A DNA stretch of 15,307 nucleotides from CAIVAT01 sp037139855 (GCA_037139855.1 JBAXFM010000110.1:1-15307); one strand, 5' to 3'; shown: positions 5,960 through 14,386, numbered from the stretch's first letter. Notes: a model not told the origin generated them from the letters alone. Numbers and translations are program-made.

Positions 5960-7779
5960 CAGACACCCTGAAGTGTTACCGAAGAATGAAGATCATTGGC
6001 CTGGTTTCCATTTGGTCTGTTTTTTCCTTCTGTTCCTTTTCCCAAACCGTTATCCAGGGATCGGTTAAGGATGCAGAGACAAATGAAGAACTACCCTGGT
6101 GCAGCATCTCCGTGAAAGGTACCGGAAAAGGAGCCATTACCAACAGCGAGGGGACCTTTGGAATAACCGTCCATTTACATACCGACACGCTGCTTTTCTC
6201 TTATGTGGGGTATAAGCCCCTGGAGGTGGCTTCATCCCAGGTATTTCGGAAAAAAACGGTACTCCTGGAACGAACTGGTATCCAACTGGAAGAATTAACA
6301 GTTCATGCCGACAATGAATACCTCTACGATATCCTCGAAAAGTGCAGGAAGAACATCCTAAAGAATAAACATTACCAGGTGGCAAAGGTGTATTATGGCA
6401 TCGAAACCCAAACAGAGGAACAGCCGATCGAAATGCTGGAGTGCTATTATAACGGTTATATTGAGGGATTATCCATTAAGAAATTGCTGTTCAGAAACGG
6501 CAGGATCGGATTGGCAGAGCTCGATCAGCGGTATTTCCTAACCCTGAACTCTTCGAAGGCCATCAGCCAGGTTGACCTGGTACGTCAGGATCCCGATTAC
6601 CCGTCCATCCCCTTGCAATTCGCCAAAAAGGGGCTTAAAAAGGTATTCAGGCTATCCATGGAACCCGGCGAAAACGGTATTTACCATATTGGTTTTCAGC
6701 CATGGGAGGAGATCCGTAATCACTTCTCTGGGGAAATGTGGATTGACAGAAAAACCTTTGCCCTGGTGAAAATTGATCTGACGATCAACAACGCTGCACG
6801 TCATCCTTTTGTGCCTATCTTTAAGGTTGATCGCATCAATAATGTGGATATGAAGATCAGCCAGACATTTAAAAATGATGGTTCTTTCATTGCGCCCGAT
6901 CATATAAATTTCAGCTACCATGTCAGTTATAAAAGTGTCAGGGATAATGCGGATTTAACGATGCCGTCTGTCATTCAAAGGGAGATTTCAACCAACGGGG
7001 TGCTCTGTTTTTATGACTACGACGATCCCTTTATCATTCCCGGTTTTGATTATGATGTTAATTATGATGATTACCGGAAAATGTCAATCATCCCTTTTAA
7101 TAAGATATTTTGGGATAATAACAATCCGTTGATCCTCACAGAGAAGCAAAAGGAGAGCATCGGTTTTTTTGCCGATAACGGGCTGCTTGTTAATTTCGGG
7201 GAGGGTAGTTATGGGAAGGACTTTCTTACACTTACGCATTATGATTCTTCCCTGTACCAGAACTGCTATACATTCTGGGATTCCGTCAAAAGATTTTCCC
7301 TGAACAGGAGTCTGCCCCAGAATAAGATTTACTCGCAGCGGCAGATCAACAGCAGTATTTTGACTGATCAGTACAACCTGGACCACCTGGAGGTTCAGTT
7401 GCTGCTCGATGTTACCCGAACCGGCAATACATATTACTGTAAATCCTATACAGTGTTTGATGAGAAAAAAACACATTTTCACCTTCCTGATGAACCGGAA
7501 ACCAGGGCTTTCCTGAATATTTTTTTCGATCTCTGTGAAATCGAACGCCGGAAAATGGAACAAGTCCTCGATGCTTCAACTTATTCGGTAAAACAAATTG
7601 ACTCCGTTTACAATTCCACCATTGGAAACATGAAGAAAATAACCTTAAAATACCTCGAGGAGGCGAAATTGGGAAAGAATAAGCGAGCGATGTTGAAATG
7701 GAATGCCGGAGTATTGGGCACACTGGGGATTGATAATTTGAAGATGTTTCAGGAAAAAGAGGAAAAACAGGGGAGATAA
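5956..7779 (+). CDS. Second exported carboxypeptidase-D-like regulatory domain protein
   Basis: About 607 residues. Counting from the ATG at 5986, residues 1-20 are a signal peptide (M-K-I-I-G-L ending C-S-F-S-Q). Residues 22-107 are a CarboxypepD_reg-like domain (I-Q-G-S-V-K-D, T-N-S-E-G-T-F, F-S-Y-V-G-Y-K, L-E-E-L-T-V). A ~500-residue body follows, with beta-rich segments and a helical, lysine-rich C-terminus; I do not recognise it further. Three in-frame ATGs compete. The one at 5956 overlaps the upstream TGA as ATGA, the classic coupled arrangement, so I chose it. The one at 5944 gives a 16-bp overlap, and the one at 5986 gives the shortest signal peptide. It shares its architecture with the preceding gene though not obvious sequence beyond the N-terminal domain, so the two probably act as an exported pair. 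Function is unknown. Confidence 0.85.
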   Translation: MTDTLKCYRRMKIIGLVSIWSVFSFCSFSQTVIQGSVKDAETNEELPWCSISVKGTGKGAITNSEGTFGITVHLHTDTLLFSYVGYKPLEVASSQVFRKKTVLLERTGIQLEELTVHADNEYLYDILEKCRKNILKNKHYQVAKVYYGIETQTEEQPIEMLECYYNGYIEGLSIKKLLFRNGRIGLAELDQRYFLTLNSSKAISQVDLVRQDPDYPSIPLQFAKKGLKKVFRLSMEPGENGIYHIGFQPWEEIRNHFSGEMWIDRKTFALVKIDLTINNAARHPFVPIFKVDRINNVDMKISQTFKNDGSFIAPDHINFSYHVSYKSVRDNADLTMPSVIQREISTNGVLCFYDYDDPFIIPGFDYDVNYDDYRKMSIIPFNKIFWDNNNPLILTEKQKESIGFFADNGLLVNFGEGSYGKDFLTLTHYDSSLYQNCYTFWDSVKRFSLNRSLPQNKIYSQRQINSSILTDQYNLDHLEVQLLLDVTRTGNTYYCKSYTVFDEKKTHFHLPDEPETRAFLNIFFDLCEIERRKMEQVLDASTYSVKQIDSVYNSTIGNMKKITLKYLEEAKLGKNKRAMLKWNAGVLGTLGIDNLKMFQEKEEKQGR

Positions 7780-7825
7780 CCCTCATCATTCTTTTATTTC
7801 TGTCATTGGACCCCATCCCCCTGGC

Positions 7826-7850
7826 CCCCTTCCCCAAAAAAGGGAAGGGG
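7826..7850. repeat. C-rich intergenic hairpin between convergent genes
   Basis: A perfect 9-bp inverted repeat (CCCCTTCCC at 7826-7834, GGGAAGGGG at 7842-7850) closes a 7-nt loop of C plus six A. It sits in a strongly strand-biased stretch, all C-rich to the left (from 7811) and G-rich to the right. The surrounding genes converge here (stops at 7779 and 7906). No U-run follows on either strand, so it is not a canonical intrinsic terminator. It looks like a dispersed REP-like element. Copy number cannot be seen from one window. Confidence 0.55.
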
Positions 7851-7905
7851 AGGGCTGGTGCTAACAAGCCATATTGACTTTTGTAAGTGGACTCAGGCTT
7901 TCACT

Positions 7906-8997
7906 TCAATTGTTGTAAGTTATGTGCCTCAGGTTGAAAGTACCATAACACAAATCTCCCTCGGGATAGGAATAAATTGCTTCAGCATCCGTCGCCAACC
8001 TGTATCCGTCAACTTCCCGGTACTCCTTCAAAGGGGTTGACCAGGGTAAACGCCACATGGTGTTGTTGTCGCCTGCTGCATACCGGTCATCAGAAACAAA
8101 GTTTACAAGCTCACCTATATCATTAAAATAGAGCCTGGCTGAAATGGTGATGCCGTTGTTTGAAAATTCTGCACTTACGCTATTGCTCTCTGAATCAAGC
8201 CATTTGATCCTTTTATCAATCAAGGTGGCGGGCGCCATGCAACACATGTCATTGAAAAATGTCACTGTTTCTGAAATTCCCATCTCCTTTCCCGACAGGT
8301 ATTGTACTTTAAATAAAGAGAACAATCGAATGTCCATAAAAGCATCACCATTTTTGAAGCAGTGAAAGCCGGCAACAGGCAAACCTTTCATTATTGCTTT
8401 CAGAAAAAAGTAGCGGGCAGGGACAGCCATGAAATTATACTGCTCCGAAGTGAAAGGCATCCAGGGTGATTGCTCGTTTTTCCTGATCTTCCCGGTGAAT
8501 TCAATTTTAAAGTTATTCACTTTGGGTTTACCTAAAGAACCAGTGAAACGGATATATTTTTTTACTGCATCAGGAAGATTAACAAGATCATTTTCCGTTA
8601 AAAATGACTCAGACTCGGAATTCGGCTTAGATAAATTCACACTCACTTCCTTTTGATACAAATGATAATATGATGAAGTTCCATATCCGATAATGGTCCC
8701 GGCAAGGATGATCATATTTGCAATAGTCCCGAATTTCGCATCTTTCCATACAGAAATAATAAGGAAAGTGGAAAGCAGTACTGCAATAAATGAAATCAGA
8801 TACCACCAATCCGCTTTTGCCAGAAATGCAATACCTGCTGACAAAAATAAAACACAAGCCACAAGCCAGAGTAGTCCGGCTGTTGTTGAAATTTCCGAAT
8901 GAATATTTTCGACCGGCGCATAACCAAACGCTTTTGTAAAACCCATCAGGTGGATTGCTCCATGCAAAAAAAGCAGTGCTGAAAAAATGTATTTCAT
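7906..8997 (-). CDS. Membrane protein with C-terminal DUF6544-like domain
   Basis: A 363-residue protein. Four hydrophobic helices occupy roughly residues 3-20, 39-62, 66-86 and 92-111. A soluble domain from about 135 onward follows. It begins with L-P-D-A-V-K-K-Y-I-R-F-T-G-S-L-G-K-P and includes W-M-P-F-T-S-E-Q-Y, then M-A-P-A-T-L-I-D, then D-D-R-Y-A, then Y-R-E-V-D-G-Y. These are the landmarks I associate with the DUF6544 family of unknown function. The start at 8997 gives an immediate membrane segment (M-K-Y-I-F-S-A-L-L-F-L-H-G). It is the last gene of a minus-strand run after the Crp/Fnr regulator and the beta-barrel gene (gap 61 bp), so co-transcription is possible. No enzymatic role is assigned. 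The family name is from memory. Confidence 0.75.
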   Translation of the reverse strand: MKYIFSALLFLHGAIHLMGFTKAFGYAPVENIHSEISTTAGLLWLVACVLFLSAGIAFLAKADWWYLISFIAVLLSTFLIISVWKDAKFGTIANMIILAGTIIGYGTSSYYHLYQKEVSVNLSKPNSESESFLTENDLVNLPDAVKKYIRFTGSLGKPKVNNFKIEFTGKIRKNEQSPWMPFTSEQYNFMAVPARYFFLKAIMKGLPVAGFHCFKNGDAFMDIRLFSLFKVQYLSGKEMGISETVTFFNDMCCMAPATLIDKRIKWLDSESNSVSAEFSNNGITISARLYFNDIGELVNFVSDDRYAAGDNNTMWRLPWSTPLKEYREVDGYRLATDAEAIYSYPEGDLCYGTFNLRHITYNN

Positions 8998-9058
8998 GTC
9001 CGAAGAATTAAGAGTAATATTTCAATTTAATTTTATTATTGATGGTCGGAATTTTCAT

Positions 9059-9679
9059 TTATAAATGCCAGCCAATTTTAAGAGATACCTCCCATTGAAT
9101 TTTTTTGGTTTGATACGCTGTTCCTTCAACCTCCACTGTTTCATTGTTCAAGATATAATGCACCGCTCCCCAGGGCTCAACATAAAAATTTTTATAAATC
9201 TTAAAAATATAACCACTCCCTGCCGTCGCCACATAATTGGTAAAGTTATAATTGTTTTTATCCATTTTCGAAGTTATCGCATTATTCCACATTTCTGCCC
9301 CGGCACCAAACCACCACCCTTTGAAATTATATTTCCTGAAGCAATCAAAAATCAAGGCGATGGCTGTTGTTTTTAAACCTTTAAAATCATCATTCCCCAT
9401 CAGTTTGTCAGGCATTTGAAATCCGGCAATTACACCGCGAACCCGGATTTTTTTATATCCGTACCACAATTGGGCTGAGTATCCAAAATGACCGGTTGCG
9501 GCGCTCATAACCGGAGGTAGCAAATCTATTGCAATCCCGACTGTTTGTTTAATCTTTAAACTGTCGTACTGAAATTTGTTTTTCATTTTGGACGATGTTG
9601 GCTGAACAGCATTCGGTTGTGCCGAAATTACTGTGGCCAGTGTTACCAGCGCAACAAAAAGAAGCAATTGTTTTTTCAT
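9059..9679 (-). CDS. Predicted outer membrane beta-barrel protein
   Basis: A 206-residue exported protein. Residues 1-20 are a clear signal peptide (M-K-K-Q-L-L-L-F-V-A-L to I-S-A-Q). From residue 45 on, alternating amphipathic strands with aromatic girdles appear (G-Y-S-A-Q-L-W-Y-G-Y, G-W-W-F-G-A-G-A-E-M, F-Y-V-E-P-W-G-A-V-H-Y). The chain ends in W-E-V-S-L-K-I-G-W-H-L. That fits an eight- to ten-stranded barrel, possibly ligand- or lipid-binding, but no named family is recognised. It lies 78 bp downstream of the Crp/Fnr gene and 61 bp upstream of the DUF6544-like gene on the same strand, so the regulator may control it. Confidence 0.7.
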   Translation of the reverse strand: MKKQLLLFVALVTLATVISAQPNAVQPTSSKMKNKFQYDSLKIKQTVGIAIDLLPPVMSAATGHFGYSAQLWYGYKKIRVRGVIAGFQMPDKLMGNDDFKGLKTTAIALIFDCFRKYNFKGWWFGAGAEMWNNAITSKMDKNNYNFTNYVATAGSGYIFKIYKNFYVEPWGAVHYILNNETVEVEGTAYQTKKIQWEVSLKIGWHL

Positions 9680-9757
9680 ATCATAAGGTTTTAAAATTTA
9701 TGATACAAAATTCATGACAATCTAAAGTTCAATTGCTCCACAAATGTTACCAAATTT

Positions 9758-10342
9758 TCATTTGGAAAAATAATCCGAGCGGATCCGGCTTAATGACTTC
9801 GGGGCAATACCCAGGTAATTCGCAATATGGTAAAGTGGCACTTTTTGAAAAATTTCAGGATATTTATTCAGCAGGCTTTCATAACGATCCCTGGCTGAAA
9901 GAGTCTGTAGATCCAGGCTTTGCCGGACAATTTTCAAATAGGCCTGTTCTATTAAAATCCTGCCTAAACGTTCTACTTTGGGTATTCGAATATATAAATC
10001 ATTTAAATCACTTTGTTTAATAACTAATACTTCGGAGGTTTCAATTGCCTTAATGTTGATCAATGATGGTGAATTATTCAAACGGCTTGCGTTGATAGTG
10101 ACCCAGTCGCCGTCAAAAGCAAAGTCCGTTGTTAATTCATTCCCATTGTCCATGGATTTGAAATAGATCAACACACCCTGGTTAACAAAACCAATATAGC
10201 TGCACACCTGACCTTCTTTTAAAAAGAACTCATTTTTATGCAGCGTTTTTACTTCAAAGGAATCATGGAAAGCCGATAATTCCGCATCGGTCAATTCAAC
10301 TATTGGGGCAATGCTGGTTTTAAGGCGGTTAATCTTATCCAT
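9758..10342 (-). CDS. Crp/Fnr family transcriptional regulator
   Basis: A 194-residue DNA-binding regulator. Residues about 20-115 form a cyclic-nucleotide-binding-like jelly roll (F-F-L-K-E-G-Q-V-C-S-Y-I-G-F-V-N-Q-G-V-L, then D-F-A-F-D-G-D-W-V). A long dimer helix follows around 125-148. The C-terminus carries a short winged helix with P-L-Y-H-I-A-N-Y-L-G-I-A-P-K-S-L-S-R-I-R, the recognition helix seen in Bacteroidota one-component Crp-like proteins. The canonical cAMP-contacting R-S/T pair is not evident, and there is no N-terminal Fe-S cysteine cluster, so the effector is unknown. It leads the minus-strand run that includes the barrel protein and the DUF6544-like protein. These small regulators often control adjacent genes; that is inference here. 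Confidence 0.9.
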   Translation of the reverse strand: MDKINRLKTSIAPIVELTDAELSAFHDSFEVKTLHKNEFFLKEGQVCSYIGFVNQGVLIYFKSMDNGNELTTDFAFDGDWVTINASRLNNSPSLINIKAIETSEVLVIKQSDLNDLYIRIPKVERLGRILIEQAYLKIVRQSLDLQTLSARDRYESLLNKYPEIFQKVPLYHIANYLGIAPKSLSRIRSDYFSK

Positions 10343-10784
10343 AACTAGTTGATATCGAGGTTATTTTTACAAACATCAAAATGCCTTGGTGGTTGTAACT
10401 CTTGTGGGTATTATATTTTTAATCAGAAAATTCCAGTTCCGGAATATTATCAATTCAAAAGTAATTAATTTATTTGATTAGGCACTGATTGCAATGTGAG
10501 CCCATTTCAGCGTTGTTTTCGTTGTGAGTTTAGATTGTTTTTCGGTGATATGCATATCGACCATCTTGTGAATATCCAGGTAATTTGTATCTTGGTCCGT
10601 GAATACAACACCGTCACATCAACAAAATCGCCAGGCACCAGACTATAATGCTATCTGCATGCAGTTTAATCGGGAAACCATTAAGTTAAATGCAATGTTT
10701 TCATGTCTTTTTTTTATGCGAAGATAAACCGTGACGATGACAAACTATGACGTGATGTATGATTGAACCTAATCCAAAAATATT
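10343..10784. other. Intergenic region with transposase relic
   Basis: This 442-bp gap lies between divergent genes (the Crp/Fnr regulator and the histidine kinase). Apart from the transposase fragment at 10478-10618 it is AT-rich and holds no gene-sized frame. I see no convincing TAnnTTTG box for either flanking gene; the nearest to the kinase is TATGATTG at about 10758-10765. Confidence 0.5.
10478..10618 (-). pseudogene. Decayed transposase C-terminal fragment (IS1595/ISXO2-like)
   Basis: Between a TGA (10621-10619) and a TAA (10480-10478) the minus strand reads 46 codons. They include D-G-V-V-F-T-D-Q-D-T-N-Y-L-D-I, then H-I-T-E-K-Q-S-K-L-T, then T-L-K-W-A-H-I-A-I-S. This resembles the segment just before the conserved C-terminus of ISXO2-type DDE transposases, where K-W-V-H-I-A-I-S-N-A-K-R normally continues into L-L-G-I-Y-H. 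Here it stops exactly at that point, and upstream coding is lost. No inverted repeats or target duplications are visible. It is too short to be active. The family assignment is by remembered similarity and is moderate. Confidence 0.45.
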
Positions 10785-13361
10785 ATGATCCTTCAAACCG
10801 ATTTCATTTTCTATTTGTTTATCATTGCATTTTTGTTGACCATTGGATCCATTTACCTATTGTGGCGTAAACAAAACCAACAGGCTCCGTGGTTTTTTTC
10901 ATTGATCATGCTGCTCTTGTTCGGGGCAGGTTTATGGGCTGCAAACTGGCAGGGCCGAATCAAGAATCAGGAAATTCGGAACCAGTTGTTGCGACAAGCC
11001 GAGGCGATTGCCCGCACCATCAACCCGGAACAGGTAAAATCACTTAACTTCACGTCGACAGATAAAACCAAACCTGAATTTCAACAGTTATGCGGGCAGA
11101 TGAAAGCCTATAAAAATACGATCAGGGAATATTTCCGCGTACCGAATTTGAGTATTTACAGCATGGCTACCCACGATGGCAAAATCGTATTCGGTCCTGA
11201 AAGTATTGAAGAACATGAGTCTTACGCTTCGACACCCGGCACCGTTTACAAACTTCCCAGCGTGGCGGTTAAGAACATTTTTTCAGATGGTCATGCATTC
11301 ACCGAAGGTCCGTACACTGATGAGTATGGCACCTTTGTTTCTGCATATGCTGCTGTTTTTGACCCGGGCACCGGGAAGGTGCTGCTTGTAATCGGGATGG
11401 ATATTGAATTTGCCTTTTTTCAGAAAACCATCTCTGGTCAAAGATTGATTACTTTCCTTTGTGTCCTGTTGCTTGTTTTTGTTTTACTTGGAGGAAACAC
11501 CTTGCTTGCATTGCGGAAACACGACATCAGGGAACGCTACTTTCTATTTAAATATGCTGAAGCTGTTATTGTGGCCACATTCGGTGTGGTACTAACCATT
11601 ATTATTGCCATGGCCCTGCACAACAACGAAATGGAAAAGCAGCGGGAAATGCTTACACAGGTGTCTGAACCCGAAGCAAAAAGTGTTTGTAAAGCCTTCA
11701 GAAATTTTCGTGATTACCAGGTAGGCGGACTGGTCCGGTATTTTTCAGGCTCCCGCGATATCAGCAGGGAAGAGTTTCATACCATATTATCGCCCATGTT
11801 CCGGATGAGTGGCAGGCAGACCATTATCGGGTGGGCTGTTCCGGTGCCGGAGCAAAAAAAAGCAGTGTGGGAATCAACAGCACATATGGAGGGCATGGCC
11901 AATTTCAGGATATGGCAGAAAGATCGAAGCGGCATAAAAATTCCGGCAGAAAACCGTAAAAGCTATTTTCCATTCTGGTATGTTGAACCATTTTCCGGAA
12001 ATGAAATGTTGATGGGATACGATCTGGGTTCCGGTCTATCCGGCCGGGAAGCCCTCGAAAAAGCCATGAAAACAGGATTACCTGCCGCATCTGATCCGGT
12101 TTTTTTATCATCCTCCCTGGAGGAAAATTCGGAGATCCTGATTTTTCATCCTGTCTTCACAGGTGAGAATGAAAATCGAACAATCCATGGTTTCATTGTG
12201 GCATTGCTTAATCTTAAATTATTTCTGCAGAAGGCAGTATCTTCGGATCCTTCGGAAAAACCGCAAACCATCATCGATCTTTACCAGCTTGAATCAAACC
12301 AATTTAACGCTTACCTTGTCTCCACTTCAAAAGGAGAACAACCGCACAAAGCCAAAGAACCTGACGATTTAAACACGCAGCTTCACAACAACATGACTGC
12401 CATCTATCCTGTTTTCATCTTTGGCAAAAGTTATGCTGTCGTCATCTCTCCTTTACCTGATTCGATTGCTGCCGCATCGGTATATTCAGGATATCTTGCT
12501 TTAATGATCGGCCTGCTCCTTACCGTCCTTTTTGCAGCATTTACTGTATTCCTGAATCAACGGCAGGCCTACCTGAAGTTACAAGTGGAGGCCCGGACGT
12601 TCGAATTGCGGATGAGTGAAGAAGAGGTTAAACGGAAAAATGAAGCGCTGGAAAAGTCCAATTCCGAAAAGGATAAATATTTCTCCATCATAGCCCATGA
12701 CCTTCGGGGTCCGTTTAATTCACTCCTCGGCTATACTGAAATCATGACCGAGGAGTTGCAAACAATGACCATGGAGGAAATCGAACAAATTGCCGGTCAT
12801 TTGCGGAAGTCGGCCATCAACCTTTACAACCTGCTCGAAAACCTGCTCGAATGGTCTCAGTTGCAACGAGGGATAATCCATTACATACCTGAATCATTTC
12901 TGTTGTCGTCCAACATTTCGGATAGCCTGAACATCATTCTTGATTCGGCAGCTAAAAAGGGAATTGCTGTCAACATTGACATTCAGAATGATCTGGAAAT
13001 CTACGCAGATCGTCACATGTTTGAATCGGTGATCCGAAACCTCACTTTCAATGCCGTGAAGTTTACTCCAAAAGGAGGAGACATTGCTGTTATGGTGAAA
13101 AAAACCGAAAATGAAATGATCGAAGTGAGCATCCGCGATAGCGGTATTGGTATGAGCGAACAGCTCATTAGCAAACTTTTCCTGCTTTCGGAACAAACCA
13201 ACCGACCGGGTACCAATGGCGAACCCAGTACCGGACTGGGATTGATCATCTGCAAGGATTTCATCGAAAAACACGGAGGACAAATCCTGGTAGAGAGTGA
13301 AGTCGGAAAAGGGAGTACGTTTTTTGTAAGATTTCCGGAGAAAAGAAATTTCTACAATTAG
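10785..13361 (+). CDS. Membrane sensor histidine kinase with two extracytoplasmic sensor regions
   Basis: An 858-residue inner-membrane kinase. Order: helices at about 8-27 and 35-54; a PDC/Cache-like sensor (55-215, with P-G-T-V-Y, T-E-G-P-Y-T-D-E-Y-G-T-F-V-S-A and V-I-G-M-D-I); helices at 221-243 and 256-278; a CHASE-like sensor (about 285-490); a helix at 564-590; a coiled coil (595-632). The catalytic core has a HisKA box with phospho-acceptor His638 in I-I-A-H-D-L-R-G-P-F-N, an N-box (N-L-T-F-N-A-V-K-F-T-P), a G1 box (D785-S-G-I-G-M) and a G2 box (T-G-L-G-L at 816-820). All core motifs are intact. There is no receiver domain and no response regulator next to it, so the partner is encoded elsewhere. 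The ATG at 10785 begins directly with the first helix. Signals sensed are unknown. Confidence 0.93.
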   Translation: MILQTDFIFYLFIIAFLLTIGSIYLLWRKQNQQAPWFFSLIMLLLFGAGLWAANWQGRIKNQEIRNQLLRQAEAIARTINPEQVKSLNFTSTDKTKPEFQQLCGQMKAYKNTIREYFRVPNLSIYSMATHDGKIVFGPESIEEHESYASTPGTVYKLPSVAVKNIFSDGHAFTEGPYTDEYGTFVSAYAAVFDPGTGKVLLVIGMDIEFAFFQKTISGQRLITFLCVLLLVFVLLGGNTLLALRKHDIRERYFLFKYAEAVIVATFGVVLTIIIAMALHNNEMEKQREMLTQVSEPEAKSVCKAFRNFRDYQVGGLVRYFSGSRDISREEFHTILSPMFRMSGRQTIIGWAVPVPEQKKAVWESTAHMEGMANFRIWQKDRSGIKIPAENRKSYFPFWYVEPFSGNEMLMGYDLGSGLSGREALEKAMKTGLPAASDPVFLSSSLEENSEILIFHPVFTGENENRTIHGFIVALLNLKLFLQKAVSSDPSEKPQTIIDLYQLESNQFNAYLVSTSKGEQPHKAKEPDDLNTQLHNNMTAIYPVFIFGKSYAVVISPLPDSIAAASVYSGYLALMIGLLLTVLFAAFTVFLNQRQAYLKLQVEARTFELRMSEEEVKRKNEALEKSNSEKDKYFSIIAHDLRGPFNSLLGYTEIMTEELQTMTMEEIEQIAGHLRKSAINLYNLLENLLEWSQLQRGIIHYIPESFLLSSNISDSLNIILDSAAKKGIAVNIDIQNDLEIYADRHMFESVIRNLTFNAVKFTPKGGDIAVMVKKTENEMIEVSIRDSGIGMSEQLISKLFLLSEQTNRPGTNGEPSTGLGLIICKDFIEKHGGQILVESEVGKGSTFFVRFPEKRNFYN

Positions 13362-13373
13362 CGTTATCCCGGA

Positions 13374-13652
13374 ATGGCAACAAAAATTCTGCACAATAAG
13401 GATCTTACTATGATTTCCCATCACGGGCCAATCGAAATTGATTATTATTACTACCCTTATTATGAAGCTGTCAACAATCACTCTTTCGCAATAAAAAGTC
13501 TGCAAACGGCTCTTCAGGAAGCTCAGTCTATAAAATACATCCCGCTTATCCTTAAATACAACAATGAACTTCACCTGGCTTTTCTGAAAAGTGGAGACTC
13601 CCTTAAATCTTTTCATTCCTCAAACAATATCATGTTATCCAGGATTCCATGA
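13374..13652 (+). pseudogene. N-terminal remnant of a TPR-LytS-type sensor kinase
   Basis: This 92-codon stretch has a tetratricopeptide-like helix pair (A-I-K-S-L-Q-T-A-L-Q-E-A, then L-K-Y-N-N-E-L-H-L-A-F-L-K-S-G-D) of the kind that precedes the membrane helix in Bacteroidota TPR histidine kinases. After about 13607 the same protein continues in another frame (F-L-K-Q-Y-H-V-I-Q-D-S-M-N-K-M), which joins directly to the next ORF. A frameshift between 13607 and 13620 therefore splits the gene. Normally such kinases carry 200-400 residues of TPR plus a signal peptide; most is missing, and only 12 bp separate this remnant from the preceding histidine kinase. Confidence 0.65.
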
Positions 13653-14386
13653 ATAAAATGATTGCCAAAGCCAGGATTGCATCGTTTGAAATTGAACAGT
13701 ATGAAAATGAAAAACAGAATGAAATTGAACATCTGCAATTGCAAAAGAAAGAACAACGCAACTACTACCTGATTGCCGGGGCGTTTTTGCTGCTGATCGT
13801 CATGGCCGTGATCAGCCTCATTCTCTACAGAAGGAAAAGAGATAAAGAACAGCTAACTTCAGATTTCAAAAACCAACTGGCCAGGGCAGAAACCAAGGCA
13901 TTGCGCGCGCAGATGAACCCTCATTTCATCTTCAATTCACTGAACTCGATCAACAATTTTGTGACAGATCAGAAACATGAGATTGCTTTCGAAAATCATT
14001 TCAAATACGTGGTCAACATTGCCGAAAACACTAGTAGCGGCTCCATCATGATTCCCCCGATGCTGCTGCAACCTTTTATTGAAAATGCCATCTGGCACGG
14101 CCTGATGCAGAAACGGACCAAAGGCGCCATTACGGTTGACATAAGAAAGGAGAATGAGAACTTCCTTCATATTTCAATTACTGATGATGGTATCGGGCGG
14201 GAGAAGGCCGCGGAAATGAAGAGCAAATCGGCCACCCACCAATCCCACGGGCTGAAAGTAACCTCCGAGCGGATCGAAATGATGAACAAACTCAATTCCA
14301 CCGGGGCACAGGTGCATATTATTGATCTGAAAGATGAGCAGGGCAATGCTTTGGGGACCAGGGTGGAGTTGGTTATTCCGTTTTAA
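13649..14386 (+). CDS. Damaged LytS-family sensor histidine kinase (His_kinase plus HATPase_c)
   Basis: A 245-residue frame holding the kinase half of a split gene. It starts with a coiled coil (1-38), then a membrane helix (41-60), a second coiled coil, the phospho-acceptor motif Q-M-N-P-H-F-I-F-N-S-L-N (His92), the N-box E-N-A-I-W-H-G (145-151) and the G1 box D-D-G-I-G (179-183). In this family about 95-100 residues separate the His motif from P-P-M-L-L-Q-P-F; here there are 46. The missing part is the helix block that includes the usual L-x-x-Y-L-x-L-E-x-x-R segment. An in-frame deletion of about 50 residues near 13975-13990 is the simplest reading. With the upstream frameshift, the protein is very unlikely to signal. 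Its ATG overlaps the previous stop only because of the frameshift. Its 3' end is duplicated at 14917-15114. Confidence 0.8.
   Translation: MNKMIAKARIASFEIEQYENEKQNEIEHLQLQKKEQRNYYLIAGAFLLLIVMAVISLILYRRKRDKEQLTSDFKNQLARAETKALRAQMNPHFIFNSLNSINNFVTDQKHEIAFENHFKYVVNIAENTSSGSIMIPPMLLQPFIENAIWHGLMQKRTKGAITVDIRKENENFLHISITDDGIGREKAAEMKSKSATHQSHGLKVTSERIEMMNKLNSTGAQVHIIDLKDEQGNALGTRVELVIPF
14189..14386 (+). repeat. Direct repeat copy 1 (kinase 3' end)
   Basis: This 198-bp stretch, from the G1 box to the stop of the damaged kinase, aligns without gaps to 14917-15114. I count about 19 differences (roughly 90 percent identity), with the central ~85 bp nearly identical. The hicBA operon lies between the two copies. 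Confidence 0.85.

Noticed and set aside
2230..7779. Polysaccharide utilisation locus
   Set aside because: GH92 is present and regulatory-domain proteins are adjacent, but there is no SusC barrel, SusD lipoprotein or associated regulator, and the genes are divergent.
7826..7850. C-rich hairpin as a rho-independent terminator
   Set aside because: No T-run follows the stem on either strand.
12894..13616. Long minus-strand frame (240 codons) opposite the histidine kinase
   Set aside because: It is the mirror of the well-supported HATPase domain and has no recognisable protein motifs.
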